Assembly (NCBI RefSeq): GCF_014897985.1
Contig: NZ_JABUZA010000037.1
Span: forward strand, 1 to 46,221
Length of the DNA stretch: 46,221 bases
From: Halomonas colorata
GTDB lineage: Bacteria > Pseudomonadota > Gammaproteobacteria > Pseudomonadales > Halomonadaceae
Reading direction: 5' to 3'
In this document: piece by piece, positions 22,859-32,358 of the stretch
Numbering within the stretch: the first letter of the stretch is position 1
Layout of the letters: every line of letters begins with the position of its first letter
Made by a program: the position numbers and the translations under genes
The notes under the pieces: model-generated
The model's input: only the letters and a program-made list of their open reading frames with translations
Database searches by the model: none
What the model was told of the DNA's origin: nothing

Positions 22859-24649
22859 ATGACGACGACAGCCCCCGACTTGATCCCTAGCGCGACAGAA
22901 TCCCCGCGCATGACCGCCCGGCACCTCTACTGGCAAGGGTGGCGAGTTGCGCGTATTGCCGAGCATATTGGTGAGAAACCCGCGACCGTACATAGCTGGA
23001 AAGCCCGTGATAGGTGGGAAGATGCGACGCCGACCGAGCGTGTAGAGCACTCGCTTGAAGCGCGGATGGTTCAGCTCATTGGGCTACCGGAAAAGGAAGG
23101 CAAGCATTTCAAGGAAATTGACCTACTAGGCAGGCAGATCGAGCGCTTGGCCAGGGTTCGCAAATACCATGAAACCGGCAGCGAAGCGGATTTAAACCCG
23201 AACATCGAAGCGCGCAACGCGGGGCCGAAACGCAAGCCACGCCGTAACGCGCTTGATGATGAGCAGATTGAGGCGTTGGAAGCAGCGTTCTTAGATTCGC
23301 TGTTTGAGTATCAAGCAGTTTGGAATGAGGCGGGGCAGAAGCACCGGATCCGCAACATTCTCAAAAGCCGCCAGATTGGTGCTACTTGGTATTTCGCACG
23401 CGAGGCTATCGTCGATGCGTTTAAGCATGGGCGTAATAAGATCTTCCTTTCTGCCAGCCGCGCCCAGGCGCATATCTTCCGCAATTACATTATTCAGTTC
23501 GTTAAAGAGACCTGCGACGTTGAGTTGAAGGGCGACCCCATCGTATTGGATAACGGCGCCGAGCTGCACTTTCTGGGTACCAACAGCAAAACCGCCCAGG
23601 GCTATCACGGCGACGTGTATCTGGATGAGTATTTTTGGATTCATCGCTTTGCCGAGTTCCGCAAGGTTACGTCTGGCATGGCCATGCACAAGAAGTGGCG
23701 GCAGACGTATTTCTCTACGCCTTCGAGTGTTGGCCACGAGGGTTATCCGTTCTGGAATGGTGATCTGTTCAACAAGCGCCGTAAGAAGAGCGAGCGCGCC
23801 GAGTTTGATGTATCCCACGAGGCACTGAAAAACGGAAAGCTATGCCCCGATGGTCATTGGCGGCAGATCGTCACCGTCATGGATGCTATCGCGGGCGGCT
23901 GTGACCTGTTCGACCTTGAACAGCTGCGTCTTGAATATTCGCCGGAGGAATTCGACAACCTGCTGATGTGTGGGTTTGTCGATGATAGCCAGAGCGCTTT
24001 CCCGCTGGCGACGATGAAGGGTTGCATGGTCGATAGCTGGGAAGTGTGGGACGACTACCGGCCCTACGCGCCTAGCCCCGTTGGCGATCGTGAGGTTTGG
24101 ATAGGTTACGACCCGACCGGTACCGGTGAAGATGGTGACGGAGCCGGGCTAGTTATTGTGCTGCCTGCACGCTCAAGAGAGGAAAAGCACCGCGTGTTGG
24201 AGCGCCACCGCCTCAAAGGCCAGGACTACGAAGACCAGGCCGCGTTTATCGAATCCTTCCGCGATAAATACAACATTGCCCATATCGGGATCGATACGAC
24301 AGGCATTGGCGGCGCTGTTGCTGAGCACGTCGAGAAATGGTTCCCAACGGTGGTGCGCTATCGCTATGACGTGGCATTGAAGACATCAATGGTGCTGCAG
24401 GCTCAGCAGATCATCCGCAAGGATAGGTTGGAATTCGACGCGGGTTGGTCTGATCTTGCCGCGTCGTTTATGTCGATCAAAAAAGAACTGACCGCCAGCG
24501 GTCGCCAATTCACTTACGTGTCAGGTCGCAACAAGGCGACCGGCCACGCCGATTTAGCGTGGGCAACGATGCACGCTCTACATTTCGAACCTATCGACGG
24601 CCCGACCACCGAGGGCGTGGGTAAATCAATTATGGAGGTTTACGAATGA
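22859..24649 (+). CDS. P: Terminase large subunit gpP
   Basis: The 596-aa protein (P2: 590) has an N-terminal helix-turn-helix (ARHLYWQGWRVARIAEHIGEKPATVHSWKARDRW). An ATPase domain follows with the atypical Walker A KSRQIGATWYF at about 167-178 and Walker B VYLDEYFW near 253. The C-terminal nuclease has acidic motifs GYDPTGTGEDGDGAG at about 415 and HIGIDTTGIGG. The frame is open to 22583, but that would cross the divergent promoter and the O gene. The ATG at 22859 fits known P2-type N-termini; an ATG at 22910 is possible. Its stop overlaps Q by 4 bp. Confidence 0.96.
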   Translation: MTTTAPDLIPSATESPRMTARHLYWQGWRVARIAEHIGEKPATVHSWKARDRWEDATPTERVEHSLEARMVQLIGLPEKEGKHFKEIDLLGRQIERLARVRKYHETGSEADLNPNIEARNAGPKRKPRRNALDDEQIEALEAAFLDSLFEYQAVWNEAGQKHRIRNILKSRQIGATWYFAREAIVDAFKHGRNKIFLSASRAQAHIFRNYIIQFVKETCDVELKGDPIVLDNGAELHFLGTNSKTAQGYHGDVYLDEYFWIHRFAEFRKVTSGMAMHKKWRQTYFSTPSSVGHEGYPFWNGDLFNKRRKKSERAEFDVSHEALKNGKLCPDGHWRQIVTVMDAIAGGCDLFDLEQLRLEYSPEEFDNLLMCGFVDDSQSAFPLATMKGCMVDSWEVWDDYRPYAPSPVGDREVWIGYDPTGTGEDGDGAGLVIVLPARSREEKHRVLERHRLKGQDYEDQAAFIESFRDKYNIAHIGIDTTGIGGAVAEHVEKWFPTVVRYRYDVALKTSMVLQAQQIIRKDRLEFDAGWSDLAASFMSIKKELTASGRQFTYVSGRNKATGHADLAWATMHALHFEPIDGPTTEGVGKSIMEVYE

Positions 24650-25716
24650 CGACCAACACCGCTGCGGCAAAGCCCCGCCACCGGGTCTATGCGTATGAGA
24701 CTGAGAAGGCCGCGCCGGTGGAGGCCACCGGCGGTGGTAGTGGCAGGATGGAGGCGTTTAGCTTTGGCGACCCTGAGCCGGTTACATCGATGCGGGACGT
24801 TTGGTATGAGGGTGTGTGGCTAACGCCTGATGAATGGTACGAGCCACCGATTCCGTTGAGCGTACTGGCTCAAACTTACCGGGCCACCCCACACCATGGA
24901 AGCGCTTTGCAGGTTAAGCGCAACATTCTATTAAAAACGTTTATCCCCCACCCCATGCTATCCCGCCGTGATTTTAGCGGCGTGGCTCTTGATTACCTCA
25001 CGTTTGGCAATGGATACCTGGAAGAGATCCGCGGACGCCTGGGGCGGCGGCTAAAATTGCAACATCGATTAAGCAAGTACATGCGGCGGGGTAATGACGA
25101 TCGGTATTGGTGGATACCCAACTACATGGAGCGCACAGAGCTACCGGCGGGGCGGACCATCCATTTACTGGAGCCCGACATCGATCAAAGCGTTTACGGG
25201 GTGCCTGACTATATCGGCAGCCTTCAAAGCGCCTGGTTAAACGAGAGCGCTACGCTGTTTCGGCGCCGGTACTACCTGAACGGCTCGCACGCTGGTTTTA
25301 TCATGTATGTGAACGACCCGGCGCATGATCAAAAGGATATTGATGACATGCGCAAAGCGTTGAAGGATTCAAAGGGACCGGGGAATTTCCGTAACTTGTT
25401 TTTATACTCGCCCCGGGGGAAAAAGGACGGTGTTCAGATTATCCCGGTAAGCGAGGTAGCGGCTAAAGATGAGTTCTATAACATCAAGAATATTACCCGC
25501 GATGACCAGTTAGCGGGGCATCGTATACCGCCGCAATTAATGGGCATTATTCCGCAAAATACAGCAGGCTTCGGTGACATTGAGAAAGCCGCACGAGTAT
25601 TCGTAGCTAATGAGCTGGAACCGTTACAAGCAACGATGCGGGAAATAAACGAACACGTTGGCGAGGAGATAGTGAAGTTCAACCCTTACCGGCTGGACGA
25701 TCCCGACGCCGAGTAA
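24646..25716 (+). CDS. Q: Portal protein gpQ
   Basis: The 356-aa protein is a phage portal of the PBSX/P2 type: VYAYETEKAAPVE, EAFSFGDPEPVTSMRDVWYEGVWL, EPPIPLSVLAQTYRATPHHGSALQVKRN, FGNGYLEEIRGRLGR and the C-terminal RIPPQLMGIIPQNTAGFGDIEKAARVFVANELEPLQ. It forms the dodecamer at the head vertex. ATGA coupling to terminase P is seen. A rho-independent terminator closes the PQ operon 18 bp after the stop. Confidence 0.96.
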   Translation: MTTNTAAAKPRHRVYAYETEKAAPVEATGGGSGRMEAFSFGDPEPVTSMRDVWYEGVWLTPDEWYEPPIPLSVLAQTYRATPHHGSALQVKRNILLKTFIPHPMLSRRDFSGVALDYLTFGNGYLEEIRGRLGRRLKLQHRLSKYMRRGNDDRYWWIPNYMERTELPAGRTIHLLEPDIDQSVYGVPDYIGSLQSAWLNESATLFRRRYYLNGSHAGFIMYVNDPAHDQKDIDDMRKALKDSKGPGNFRNLFLYSPRGKKDGVQIIPVSEVAAKDEFYNIKNITRDDQLAGHRIPPQLMGIIPQNTAGFGDIEKAARVFVANELEPLQATMREINEHVGEEIVKFNPYRLDDPDAE

Positions 25717-25733
25717 CCGGCACCCTCAATCGC

Positions 25734-25758
25734 AGCCGCCCGCCTGGGCGGCTTTTTT
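25734..25758 (+). terminator. Terminator after Q
   Basis: AGCCGCCC and GGGCGGCT form an 8-bp stem with a 4-base loop, followed by a run of T. It ends the P-Q transcript. Confidence 0.85.
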
Positions 25759-25934
25759 GTGCGCGTACGAATGAAGCATATATAAATGAAACGCATTAGC
25801 CTTTTTATTAGCTCTATTATTCGCTGTAAGCGCTTCTAAAAATACGCAGCCCTGACCACTCAAAGACTAAGAAAACTTCCTGTGCGAGCTGTACGGCCTA
25901 ATTACCCACCAACGGCGGCGACCCGCGCCGCGCT

Positions 25935-25953
25935 ATCGTCACCCCGCCCCGCC
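25935..25953 (-). other. Candidate cos cohesive-end site
   Basis: The minus strand begins GGCGGGGCGGGG. As I recall it, the 19-base P2 overhang begins GGCGAGGCGGGG, so 11 of the first 12 bases agree and the orientation relative to Q is the same. It lies about 220 bp beyond the Q stop. Exact cut positions are not determined. Confidence 0.5.
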
Positions 25954-26045
25954 CGCGCGCTAAATATAGTGGTTTTTATGCACTATTGCGGCAGGTACTC
26001 AGGCCGCGCCACTGCTGGGCGGAAGGGCGGTTATAAGGGGTGATA

Positions 26046-26088
26046 TTTTTATGCGTTTTCATGCGCAATTATGCAGTTTTTGCATTGG
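26046..26088. repeat. Helically phased ATGC repeats near cos
   Basis: ATGCG, ATGCG and ATGCA start at 26051, 26061 and 26071, with TGCA following at 26082, separated by T-rich or AT spacers. Ten-bp phasing suggests a protein-binding array, possibly for terminase or a repressor. Confidence 0.4.
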
Positions 26089-26373
26089 TTAATCAGACGC
26101 CGTGAGGTAGTGCGCGGCGAGCATTTCAAGTATCGGTTTACGGTGAGCTTCCCAGGTTCGTTCATCGACCAGATCCGCAACCACGGTGGGCATTTCCGCG
26201 TAAGTCAGCCATAGCTCTTCGGTATCGGCTGGGGTTAACCCGATCTTTGCGCCCTGGCTTTGTGTGCGGATATCAAACTGGATGTAGTAATCAAGGCGGG
26301 GGGATTGGCGTAGGTAATAAGTGAAGCGTTTGAGCTTTTGGGGTGATCTGTTCATTAACCACTGCCCCTGCAA
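26089..26373 (-). CDS. Small prophage protein of unknown function next to the attachment site
   Basis: The product is 94 aa from the first start, or 88 aa from the ATG at 26355 (MNRSPQKLKRFTYYLRQSP). It has a basic N-terminus, a central beta-like YYIQFDIRTQSQGAKIGLTP, and an acidic helical C-terminus (DTEELWLTYAEMPTVVADLVDE, then WEAHRKPILEMLAAHYL). No family is recognised. It is the only gene between the cos candidate and the tRNA, where P2 would carry its whole early region. It could be an early or lysogenic gene left from that region. Confidence 0.65.
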   Translation of the reverse strand: MQGQWLMNRSPQKLKRFTYYLRQSPRLDYYIQFDIRTQSQGAKIGLTPADTEELWLTYAEMPTVVADLVDERTWEAHRKPILEMLAAHYLTASD

Positions 26374-26381
26374 TATTTTGT

Positions 26382-26403
26382 TTTGCTACCTATTTGCTAC
26401 CTA
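26382..26403. repeat. Tandem 11-bp direct repeat, candidate integrase arm sites
   Basis: TTTGCTACCTA occurs twice in immediate tandem (26382-26392 and 26393-26403), about 70 bp from the 3' end of tRNA-Pro. Short direct repeats next to a tRNA attachment core are typical of arm-type binding sites of tyrosine integrases. No integrase gene is present nearby. Confidence 0.45.
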
Positions 26404-26418
26404 GAACCAGTCAAATAC

Positions 26419-26458
26419 AAAAACGGCCACTTGCTGATTTAGCTAAGTGGCCGTTTTT
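26419..26458. terminator. Terminator downstream of tRNA-Pro
   Basis: A 14-bp perfect arm pair AAAAACGGCCACTT / AAGTGGCCGTTTTT with a 12-base loop lies 11 bp after the tRNA 3' end on the minus strand. The T-run can act in both directions. Confidence 0.85.
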
Positions 26459-26469
26459 AATAGTGTTCT

Positions 26470-26546
26470 TGGTCGGAATAGCAGGATTCGAACCTACGAC
26501 CTCTGCCTCCCGAAGGCAGCGCTCTACCAAGCTGAGCTATATTCCG
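26470..26546 (-). tRNA. tRNA-Pro (anticodon CGG)
   Basis: A 77-nt cloverleaf on the minus strand starts CGGAATATAGCTCAG and ends CTATTCCG-ACCA, with the CCA encoded. The anticodon stem CTGCC/GGCAG encloses the loop TTCGGGA, giving anticodon CGG for codon CCG. The T-loop GGTTCGAATCC is intact. Its 3' end faces the prophage, so it is the likely integration site; the second att copy is not in the window. Confidence 0.95.
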
Positions 26547-26634
26547 AACGTTGCTGGGCAGTGCTCAACAACGGGGCGAATCTTACACAGTTAGGGGCTT
26601 TTTATCAAGCCCCGACACCGCTGTAATGCGAATT

Positions 26635-27639
26635 TTATGCTTGCCGGTCAACGGCCAGGCGGGCGAGCTGAGCCATGCTGTCACGGTAAGGGCTGGGCGG
26701 AAGGAACTCTAATTGCGCCAGCGCTTTATCGGCCATCTCGTCGGCGCGCTTACGCGTGTACTCAAGCGCGCCTGTGGCGTGAATAATGGCCAGCACTTCA
26801 TCCAGCTGCTCCAGGCCGCCTTTACGGATCACCTGGCGAATCAGCTTGGCCTGTTCTGGCGTGCCCTGCTCCATGGCGTGAATCAGCGGCAGGGTGGGCT
26901 TGCCTTCGGCCAGGTCATCGCCGACGTTTTTACCCATGGCGTCTGCATCGCCCTGATAGTCCAGCAGGTCATCAATCAACTGGAAGGCAAGGCCGAGGTA
27001 ACGGCCGTAAAGCTTGAGCGCCTGCTCTTGTTCAGGTGTGGCGTCGGCAAGCACGGCGCCGCTGTGGGTGGCGGCTTCGAACAGCATGGCGGTTTTACCT
27101 TGAATGGTTTCAAAGTAATCCGCTTCAGAAATACTCGGGTTGCCAATATTGGTCAGTTGCAGCACTTCGCCTTCGGCAATGGTGCAGGTGGCGCTGGAGA
27201 GAATCGCCATGATCTGCATCGACCCAACATCGACCATCAGCTGAAACGAGCGTGAATAGAGAAAGTCACCGACCAAGACAGACGGCGCGTTACCCCAGGC
27301 ATCGTTGGCGGTTTTTTTGCCGCGCCGCAGATGCGACTCATCCACTACGTCGTCGTGGAGCAACGTCGAAGTGTGCATAAACTCGATCAGCGTGGCCAGA
27401 GTGATGTGCTTGTCACCCTGGTAGCCCAGCGAGCGGGCTGCCAGCAGAACCAGCATTGGCCGCAAGCGTTTGCCGCCGCTTTCAATAATGTACTGGCTAA
27501 TGGTTTCGACGAGCGGGACTTTCGAGGTGAGCTGCTCAACGATCGTCCGGTTGACGGCTTCAAAGTCATCTGCCACCACGGCGTGCAGCGGTGAGGGCGT
27601 TGGGCTGGCAGTCGGGGGTGGGGAGACGTTGGCGGTCAT
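26635..27639 (-). CDS. ispB: Octaprenyl (polyprenyl) diphosphate synthase IspB
   Basis: The 334-aa trans-prenyltransferase builds the isoprenoid side chain of ubiquinone from IPP units. The first Asp-rich motif DDVVDE (in STLLHDDVVDESHLRRG) and the second DDLLDYQGD are both present, with GGKRLRPMLVLLAA upstream and GKPTLPLIHAM near the end. An N-terminal Pro/Ser/Thr-rich stretch of about 18 residues is not typical, so the true start may be later. It is divergent from rplU-rpmA, the arrangement common in gammaproteobacteria. Confidence 0.96.
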   Translation of the reverse strand: MTANVSPPPTASPTPSPLHAVVADDFEAVNRTIVEQLTSKVPLVETISQYIIESGGKRLRPMLVLLAARSLGYQGDKHITLATLIEFMHTSTLLHDDVVDESHLRRGKKTANDAWGNAPSVLVGDFLYSRSFQLMVDVGSMQIMAILSSATCTIAEGEVLQLTNIGNPSISEADYFETIQGKTAMLFEAATHSGAVLADATPEQEQALKLYGRYLGLAFQLIDDLLDYQGDADAMGKNVGDDLAEGKPTLPLIHAMEQGTPEQAKLIRQVIRKGGLEQLDEVLAIIHATGALEYTRKRADEMADKALAQLEFLPPSPYRDSMAQLARLAVDRQA

Positions 27640-27775
27640 GGGTTCCGTTCATCGCGGCAGGTGGAAAGGACTAAATTGAAGTCATGCTATGGGGCTGCCG
27701 GGAAAGCGTCAAGGCGCGTTCAAGGCATGGTGCGTACAGCAGATAATAAACATCAATTGACAACGGCCAGTAGTC

Positions 27776-27804
27776 TTGTGGTAGAGAGCGATTGTCGTTA
27801 TAAT
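27776..27804 (+). promoter_or_regulatory. Promoter of rplU-rpmA
   Basis: TTGTGG (27776-27781) and TATAAT (27799-27804) are separated by 17 bp. The transcript would have a leader of about 145 nt with a small hairpin (GGTTATGC / GCATAGCC, 27910-27928) before the ribosome site. Confidence 0.65.
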
Positions 27805-27955
27805 CCGCGACCCACTCATCATGCTCCCTGTCAGATGGCTGCCAAAAGGGGCGCCACTCGCAGCAGGTTGATAAGAGCACGACTCGAAAGAGCGTAAGTG
27901 ATGAGCGCTGGTTATGCAGGGCATAGCCGCATTAACGACAAGTCCGGAGAGCGAC

Positions 27956-28267
27956 ATGTACGCAATTATCAAGAGCGGTGGCAAACAGTACCGCGTTCAA
28001 GAAGGCCAGACCCTCAAGCTTGAGAAAATCGAAGTCGCTACCGGCGAAACGATTGAGTTTGATGAAGTGCTGCTGGTTGCAGATGGCGATGATTTCAACA
28101 TCGGCGCGCCGCTGATCAGTGGTGCCAAGGTTTCCGCTGAGATCGTTTCTCACGGTCGTGGCGACAAGGTAACCATCATCAAATTCCGTCGCCGTAAGCA
28201 CAGCATGAAGCGTCAGGGCCACCGTCAGTGGTTCACTGAAGTCAAAATTACTGGAATTTCCGCGTAA
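27956..28267 (+). CDS. rplU: 50S ribosomal protein L21
   Basis: The 103-aa protein starts [20 protein letters not shown] and ends with [26 protein letters not shown], the signature of L21, which binds 23S rRNA with L20. The ATG at 27956 with GGAGAG upstream is preferred to the longer frame. It is followed by rpmA at 31 bp. Confidence 0.98.
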   Translation: MYAIIKSGGKQYRVQEGQTLKLEKIEVATGETIEFDEVLLVADGDDFNIGAPLISGAKVSAEIVSHGRGDKVTIIKFRRRKHSMKRQGHRQWFTEVKITGISA

Positions 28268-28298
28268 GCGGTTCATTCCCTGAAAGGAGAATTTTGCA

Positions 28299-28556
28299 AT
28301 GGCACATAAAAAGGCAGCCGGCTCCACGCGTAACGGTCGCGATTCCGAATCCAAACGCCTCGGTGTTAAGCTTTTCGGTGGCCAAGCAGCGAACGCCGGT
28401 AGCATCATCGTTCGTCAGCGCGGCACGCGTTTCCACGCGGGTACTGGCGTTGGCTTAGGTCGTGATCACACTTTGTTCGCACTGAACGAAGGCTTTGTGA
28501 AGTTTGAGACCAAAGGCCCGAAAAACCGCAAATTCGTTAGCATCGTTTCTGAATAA
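28299..28556 (+). CDS. rpmA: 50S ribosomal protein L27
   Basis: The 85-aa protein starts [24 protein letters not shown], the well-known flexible N-terminus reaching the peptidyl-transferase centre. It contains [26 protein letters not shown] lies upstream of the ATG. A strong terminator follows. Confidence 0.98.
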   Translation: MAHKKAAGSTRNGRDSESKRLGVKLFGGQAANAGSIIVRQRGTRFHAGTGVGLGRDHTLFALNEGFVKFETKGPKNRKFVSIVSE

Positions 28557-28588
28557 GCAACTCAGGTTGCGTAGAGCGTAGTTAATGA

Positions 28589-29884
<1,296 letters not shown>

Positions 29885-29967
29885 TGAAATATGCGGGCGT
29901 GCTTGCTCAATGTGCTAGCGCTTAGCGGTCAACGTACTTAATAACGTGCCTGATAAGGTAGAAACGG

Positions 29968-31107
29968 ATGGAGAGTCATGAGCTGGGGGGCGGCCGCCGT
30001 GCGCTAAGCCGCGCTCGCCGAGTGGTGGTTAAAATTGGCAGTGCGCTACTGACCAATGACGGGCGTGGCCTGGATGAAGCGGCCATTGGCGGCTGGGTTG
30101 ACCAGGTGGCCGAGCTGCATCAGCAGGGTATCGAAGTGGTGCTGGTGTCCTCCGGTGCCGTTGCGGCCGGCATGGTGCGCTTAGGCTGGCAGGCACGCCC
30201 GAGTGCGGTGCATGAACTGCAGGCTGCCGCGGCCGTGGGTCAAAATGGCCTTACCCAGTGCTATGAACAGCATTTTGCCCGCCACGATATGCTCACGGCG
30301 CAGATTCTGCTGACGCATGACGATCTCTCCAACCGCAAGCGCTACCTGAATGCGCTATCGGCCCTGCGTACGCTGGTGGAAATGCGCGTGGTTCCCGTGA
30401 TCAACGAAAACGACACGGTGGTCACCGATGAAATCCGCTTTGGCGATAATGATACGCTGGGTGCCTTGGTGGCCAACCTGTTGGAAGCCGATGCGTTATT
30501 GCTGCTTACCGACCAGGAAGGCTTGTTCGACGCCGACCCGCGTCATAACCCTAATGCCCAGATGATTGCCGAAGGGCGTGCCGATGACCCGCGCCTTGCC
30601 GCCGTGGCTGGTAGTGGTGGGGCGCTGGGACGTGGCGGCATGAGCACCAAGGTGCGTGCGGCCAAGCTTGCCGCGCGTTCGGGGGCGGTGACGGTGATTG
30701 CCAGCGGTCGTCAGCCTGACGTTATTACGCGAATTATGAGCGGCGAGGCGCTAGGCACGTTACTTCACCCTGAGCAGGCGCCTATGGCGGCGCGTAAGCG
30801 TTGGCTGGCGGGTCAGCTGCAGGTGCGCGGTACGCTGGTGTTGGATGCCGGGGCGATAAAAGTCCTGCGCGAAAAAGGCTCCAGCCTGCTGCCGGTGGGT
30901 GTGCGCGACGTCAAAGGGGTCTTCAAGCGTGGCGATATGGTGGTCTGCGTTGATGAGCAGGGCATGCCCGTTGCCAAGGGCCTGGTCAATTACGGTGTCG
31001 AGGAGGCGCGACGGCTGGTCGGACAGCCTAGTCATCAGATCGAAGCGATTCTAGGCTACGTAGAAGCCCATGAGCTTATTCACCGCGATAACCTAGTGGT
31101 GATCTAG
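29968..31107 (+). CDS. proB: Glutamate 5-kinase
   Basis: The 379-aa enzyme phosphorylates glutamate in the first step of proline synthesis. The amino-acid kinase domain carries [29 protein letters not shown] and the GRGGMSTKV loop. The C-terminal PUA domain starts near 285 ([25 protein letters not shown]). Feedback inhibition by proline is usual for this family. It is 84 bp downstream of obgE with its own region, and a terminator follows. In a halophile proline synthesis also serves osmoadaptation. Confidence 0.97.
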   Translation: MESHELGGGRRALSRARRVVVKIGSALLTNDGRGLDEAAIGGWVDQVAELHQQGIEVVLVSSGAVAAGMVRLGWQARPSAVHELQAAAAVGQNGLTQCYEQHFARHDMLTAQILLTHDDLSNRKRYLNALSALRTLVEMRVVPVINENDTVVTDEIRFGDNDTLGALVANLLEADALLLLTDQEGLFDADPRHNPNAQMIAEGRADDPRLAAVAGSGGALGRGGMSTKVRAAKLAARSGAVTVIASGRQPDVITRIMSGEALGTLLHPEQAPMAARKRWLAGQLQVRGTLVLDAGAIKVLREKGSSLLPVGVRDVKGVFKRGDMVVCVDEQGMPVAKGLVNYGVEEARRLVGQPSHQIEAILGYVEAHELIHRDNLVVI

Positions 31108-31140
31108 CGCAAGCGCGCTTTAGCTGAAAATAGGCAATAC

Positions 31141-31178
31141 AAAACGCCGTTTACTGTGATCAGTAAGCGGCGTTTTTA
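31141..31178. terminator. Bidirectional terminator between proB and the convergent DUF1853 gene
   Basis: AAAACGCCG-T-TTACTG pairs with CAGTAA-G-CGGCGTTTTT around a 3-base loop. The stop codon of the minus-strand gene lies inside the 3' flank. Confidence 0.85.
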
Positions 31179-32249
31179 TATGGACCGTGATTGCATGCGT
31201 GAAGGTAGCGGTACTTGGCGGGGCCAGCTATTGGGCACGATAAACACCCGTTCAACGCGCTGCTGATGAGGTATATACAGCATCACCTGCTGCGGCCCGT
31301 ACTGCTCAATCAAGCGCTCTACGCCCGGCATTACTGCGGCGATTGGCTCAAAATCCTCCACTTTGGGCGGCGCTAACCAGTGAGGCTTGCGTAGCCAAGC
31401 CATGCGTATCGGTGTGTCTAGGCTCTCCATTGAGTTCTCCATTGAGCTTTGCATCGAGCCATCCACCAAGCTATCCACTAGCGCGGGCCAGTCACGTAAA
31501 AAGCACCATAAGCCACGCCGATGGTTAAGCGTTGCCCCTTGAGGGGCGGGCAATGGCGTATGCCAGGGATAAAACAGCACGCCGGGCATAGCGATGCGGT
31601 GGGTAAGAAGCTCACCCACATCGAGTGAATAAGGCATCGTGTCGCGTGGGGTTAACCAGTGTGCAAGCGTGGCAAGCGCCAGCGGCGTTGTGGAAAGCGG
31701 CAGCTGGTGGCGGCGCAAGTGGGCGCATTTCAACGCCAGGCTATCCAGCCCTCCCGGGCCAATCCAGCGGTCTAGGCTGTTCGCCGGGCCATGGCCTTCA
31801 GGCAAGCCGAGATAAAACTTGATGGCGACTTCCAAATGCACCGGCGCCGGATTATCGCGCGTGCGGTAGACCATATCCAGCTCACCCAGCGTGATGCGCT
31901 TATGATAAATCCGCACGTTCTTGGCGAGCAGGCGCGTATTGGGGGCGGTGTCTAACAGAAGATGCCACAGCCGTTCATGATAATGGCCCATGCGCGTCGC
32001 CTTCTGATGGCTGGCCGCCGCAAGCGATGCGGGAGTAAGCGCCGAAAGCCAGGCGGTTAAATGGTGCCCCAAACCTAGTTCGTGAAGCGTCGGGCGTCCG
32101 CCATCGGGAATGGGGGGCGGCAGTTCAATAAGGTCAGGTGTGAGCGCAAGCCATGCCAGATCACAGAGTACAGTCGACCCCGACGACGGCAATTCTGGCG
32201 AAGGGTAGCGTTCGCGGCAAACGCCTTCAGCAGGCGGGGCATTCAGCAA
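31176..32249 (-). CDS. DUF1853 family protein, nuclease-like motif
   Basis: The 357-aa cytoplasmic protein belongs to DUF1853. The conserved block HERLWHLLL (Glu92), KRITLGELDMVYR (Glu123, Asp125) and VHLEVAIKFYLGL (Glu140, Lys144) resembles a PD-(D/E)XK nuclease core, with the Lys displaced. This would suggest a DNA- or RNA-cleaving or vestigial nuclease role; it is an inference. A local repeat GSMQSSMENSMESL lies in the C-terminal half. The start has AGGAGAA upstream. Convergent with proB, divergent from the dehydrogenase gene. Confidence 0.85.
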   Translation of the reverse strand: MLNAPPAEGVCRERYPSPELPSSGSTVLCDLAWLALTPDLIELPPPIPDGGRPTLHELGLGHHLTAWLSALTPASLAAASHQKATRMGHYHERLWHLLLDTAPNTRLLAKNVRIYHKRITLGELDMVYRTRDNPAPVHLEVAIKFYLGLPEGHGPANSLDRWIGPGGLDSLALKCAHLRRHQLPLSTTPLALATLAHWLTPRDTMPYSLDVGELLTHRIAMPGVLFYPWHTPLPAPQGATLNHRRGLWCFLRDWPALVDSLVDGSMQSSMENSMESLDTPIRMAWLRKPHWLAPPKVEDFEPIAAVMPGVERLIEQYGPQQVMLYIPHQQRVERVFIVPNSWPRQVPLPSRMQSRSI

Positions 32250-32358
32250 GAAGTTCTCCTTTAGGTGGTCGTTCTTAACTGGCGCTGAGCTGCTACGCTT
32301 TCCTATACAGCGACATTAGCGTGATAACCGCCACCCGCCAAGGAAAGGAGTGTGCTAA

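Larger units (their letters stand above)
25759..26088. other. Non-coding region between Q and the next gene, with cos-like sequence and phased repeats
   Basis: No gene is seen in these 330 bp. They hold an AT-rich part (25760-25860), the GC-rich cos candidate at 25935-25953 and, at 26046-26088, four ATGC/TGCA motifs starting at about 10-bp steps (26051, 26061, 26071, 26082). In P2 the packaging site lies exactly here, just after Q. Confidence 0.6.
705..26469. mobile_element. P2-like prophage, morphogenesis and lysis half
   Basis: Gene order and families match P2 (Q-P / O-N-M-L-X / lysis / R-S / V-W-J-I-H / FI-FII-E-T-U-D) over about 24 kb, with the O/P divergence preserved. Extra genes sit at the classic cargo spots: after D, and between the fibre module and FI. 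The early half (int, repressor, cox, replication A, ogr) is absent between cos and the tRNA, where P2 would carry it. The left limit is uncertain because an IS3 element occupies that edge. The right limit is set at the 3' end of tRNA-Pro. Confidence 0.85.

Noticed and set aside
23291..23818. A 175-codon minus-strand frame inside terminase P
   Set aside because: Antisense shadow of the conserved ATPase domain, with no ribosome site.
705..26469. R-type pyocin/tailocin rather than prophage
   Set aside because: Complete head genes (O, N, M, L), terminase and portal are present, so it is phage-derived with packaging capacity; absence of the early half remains open.
26470..26495. Second copy of the tRNA-Pro 3' end (att) at the left side of the window
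   Set aside because: I searched 478-760 by eye and did not find it; it may lie beyond the IS3 element or be lost.
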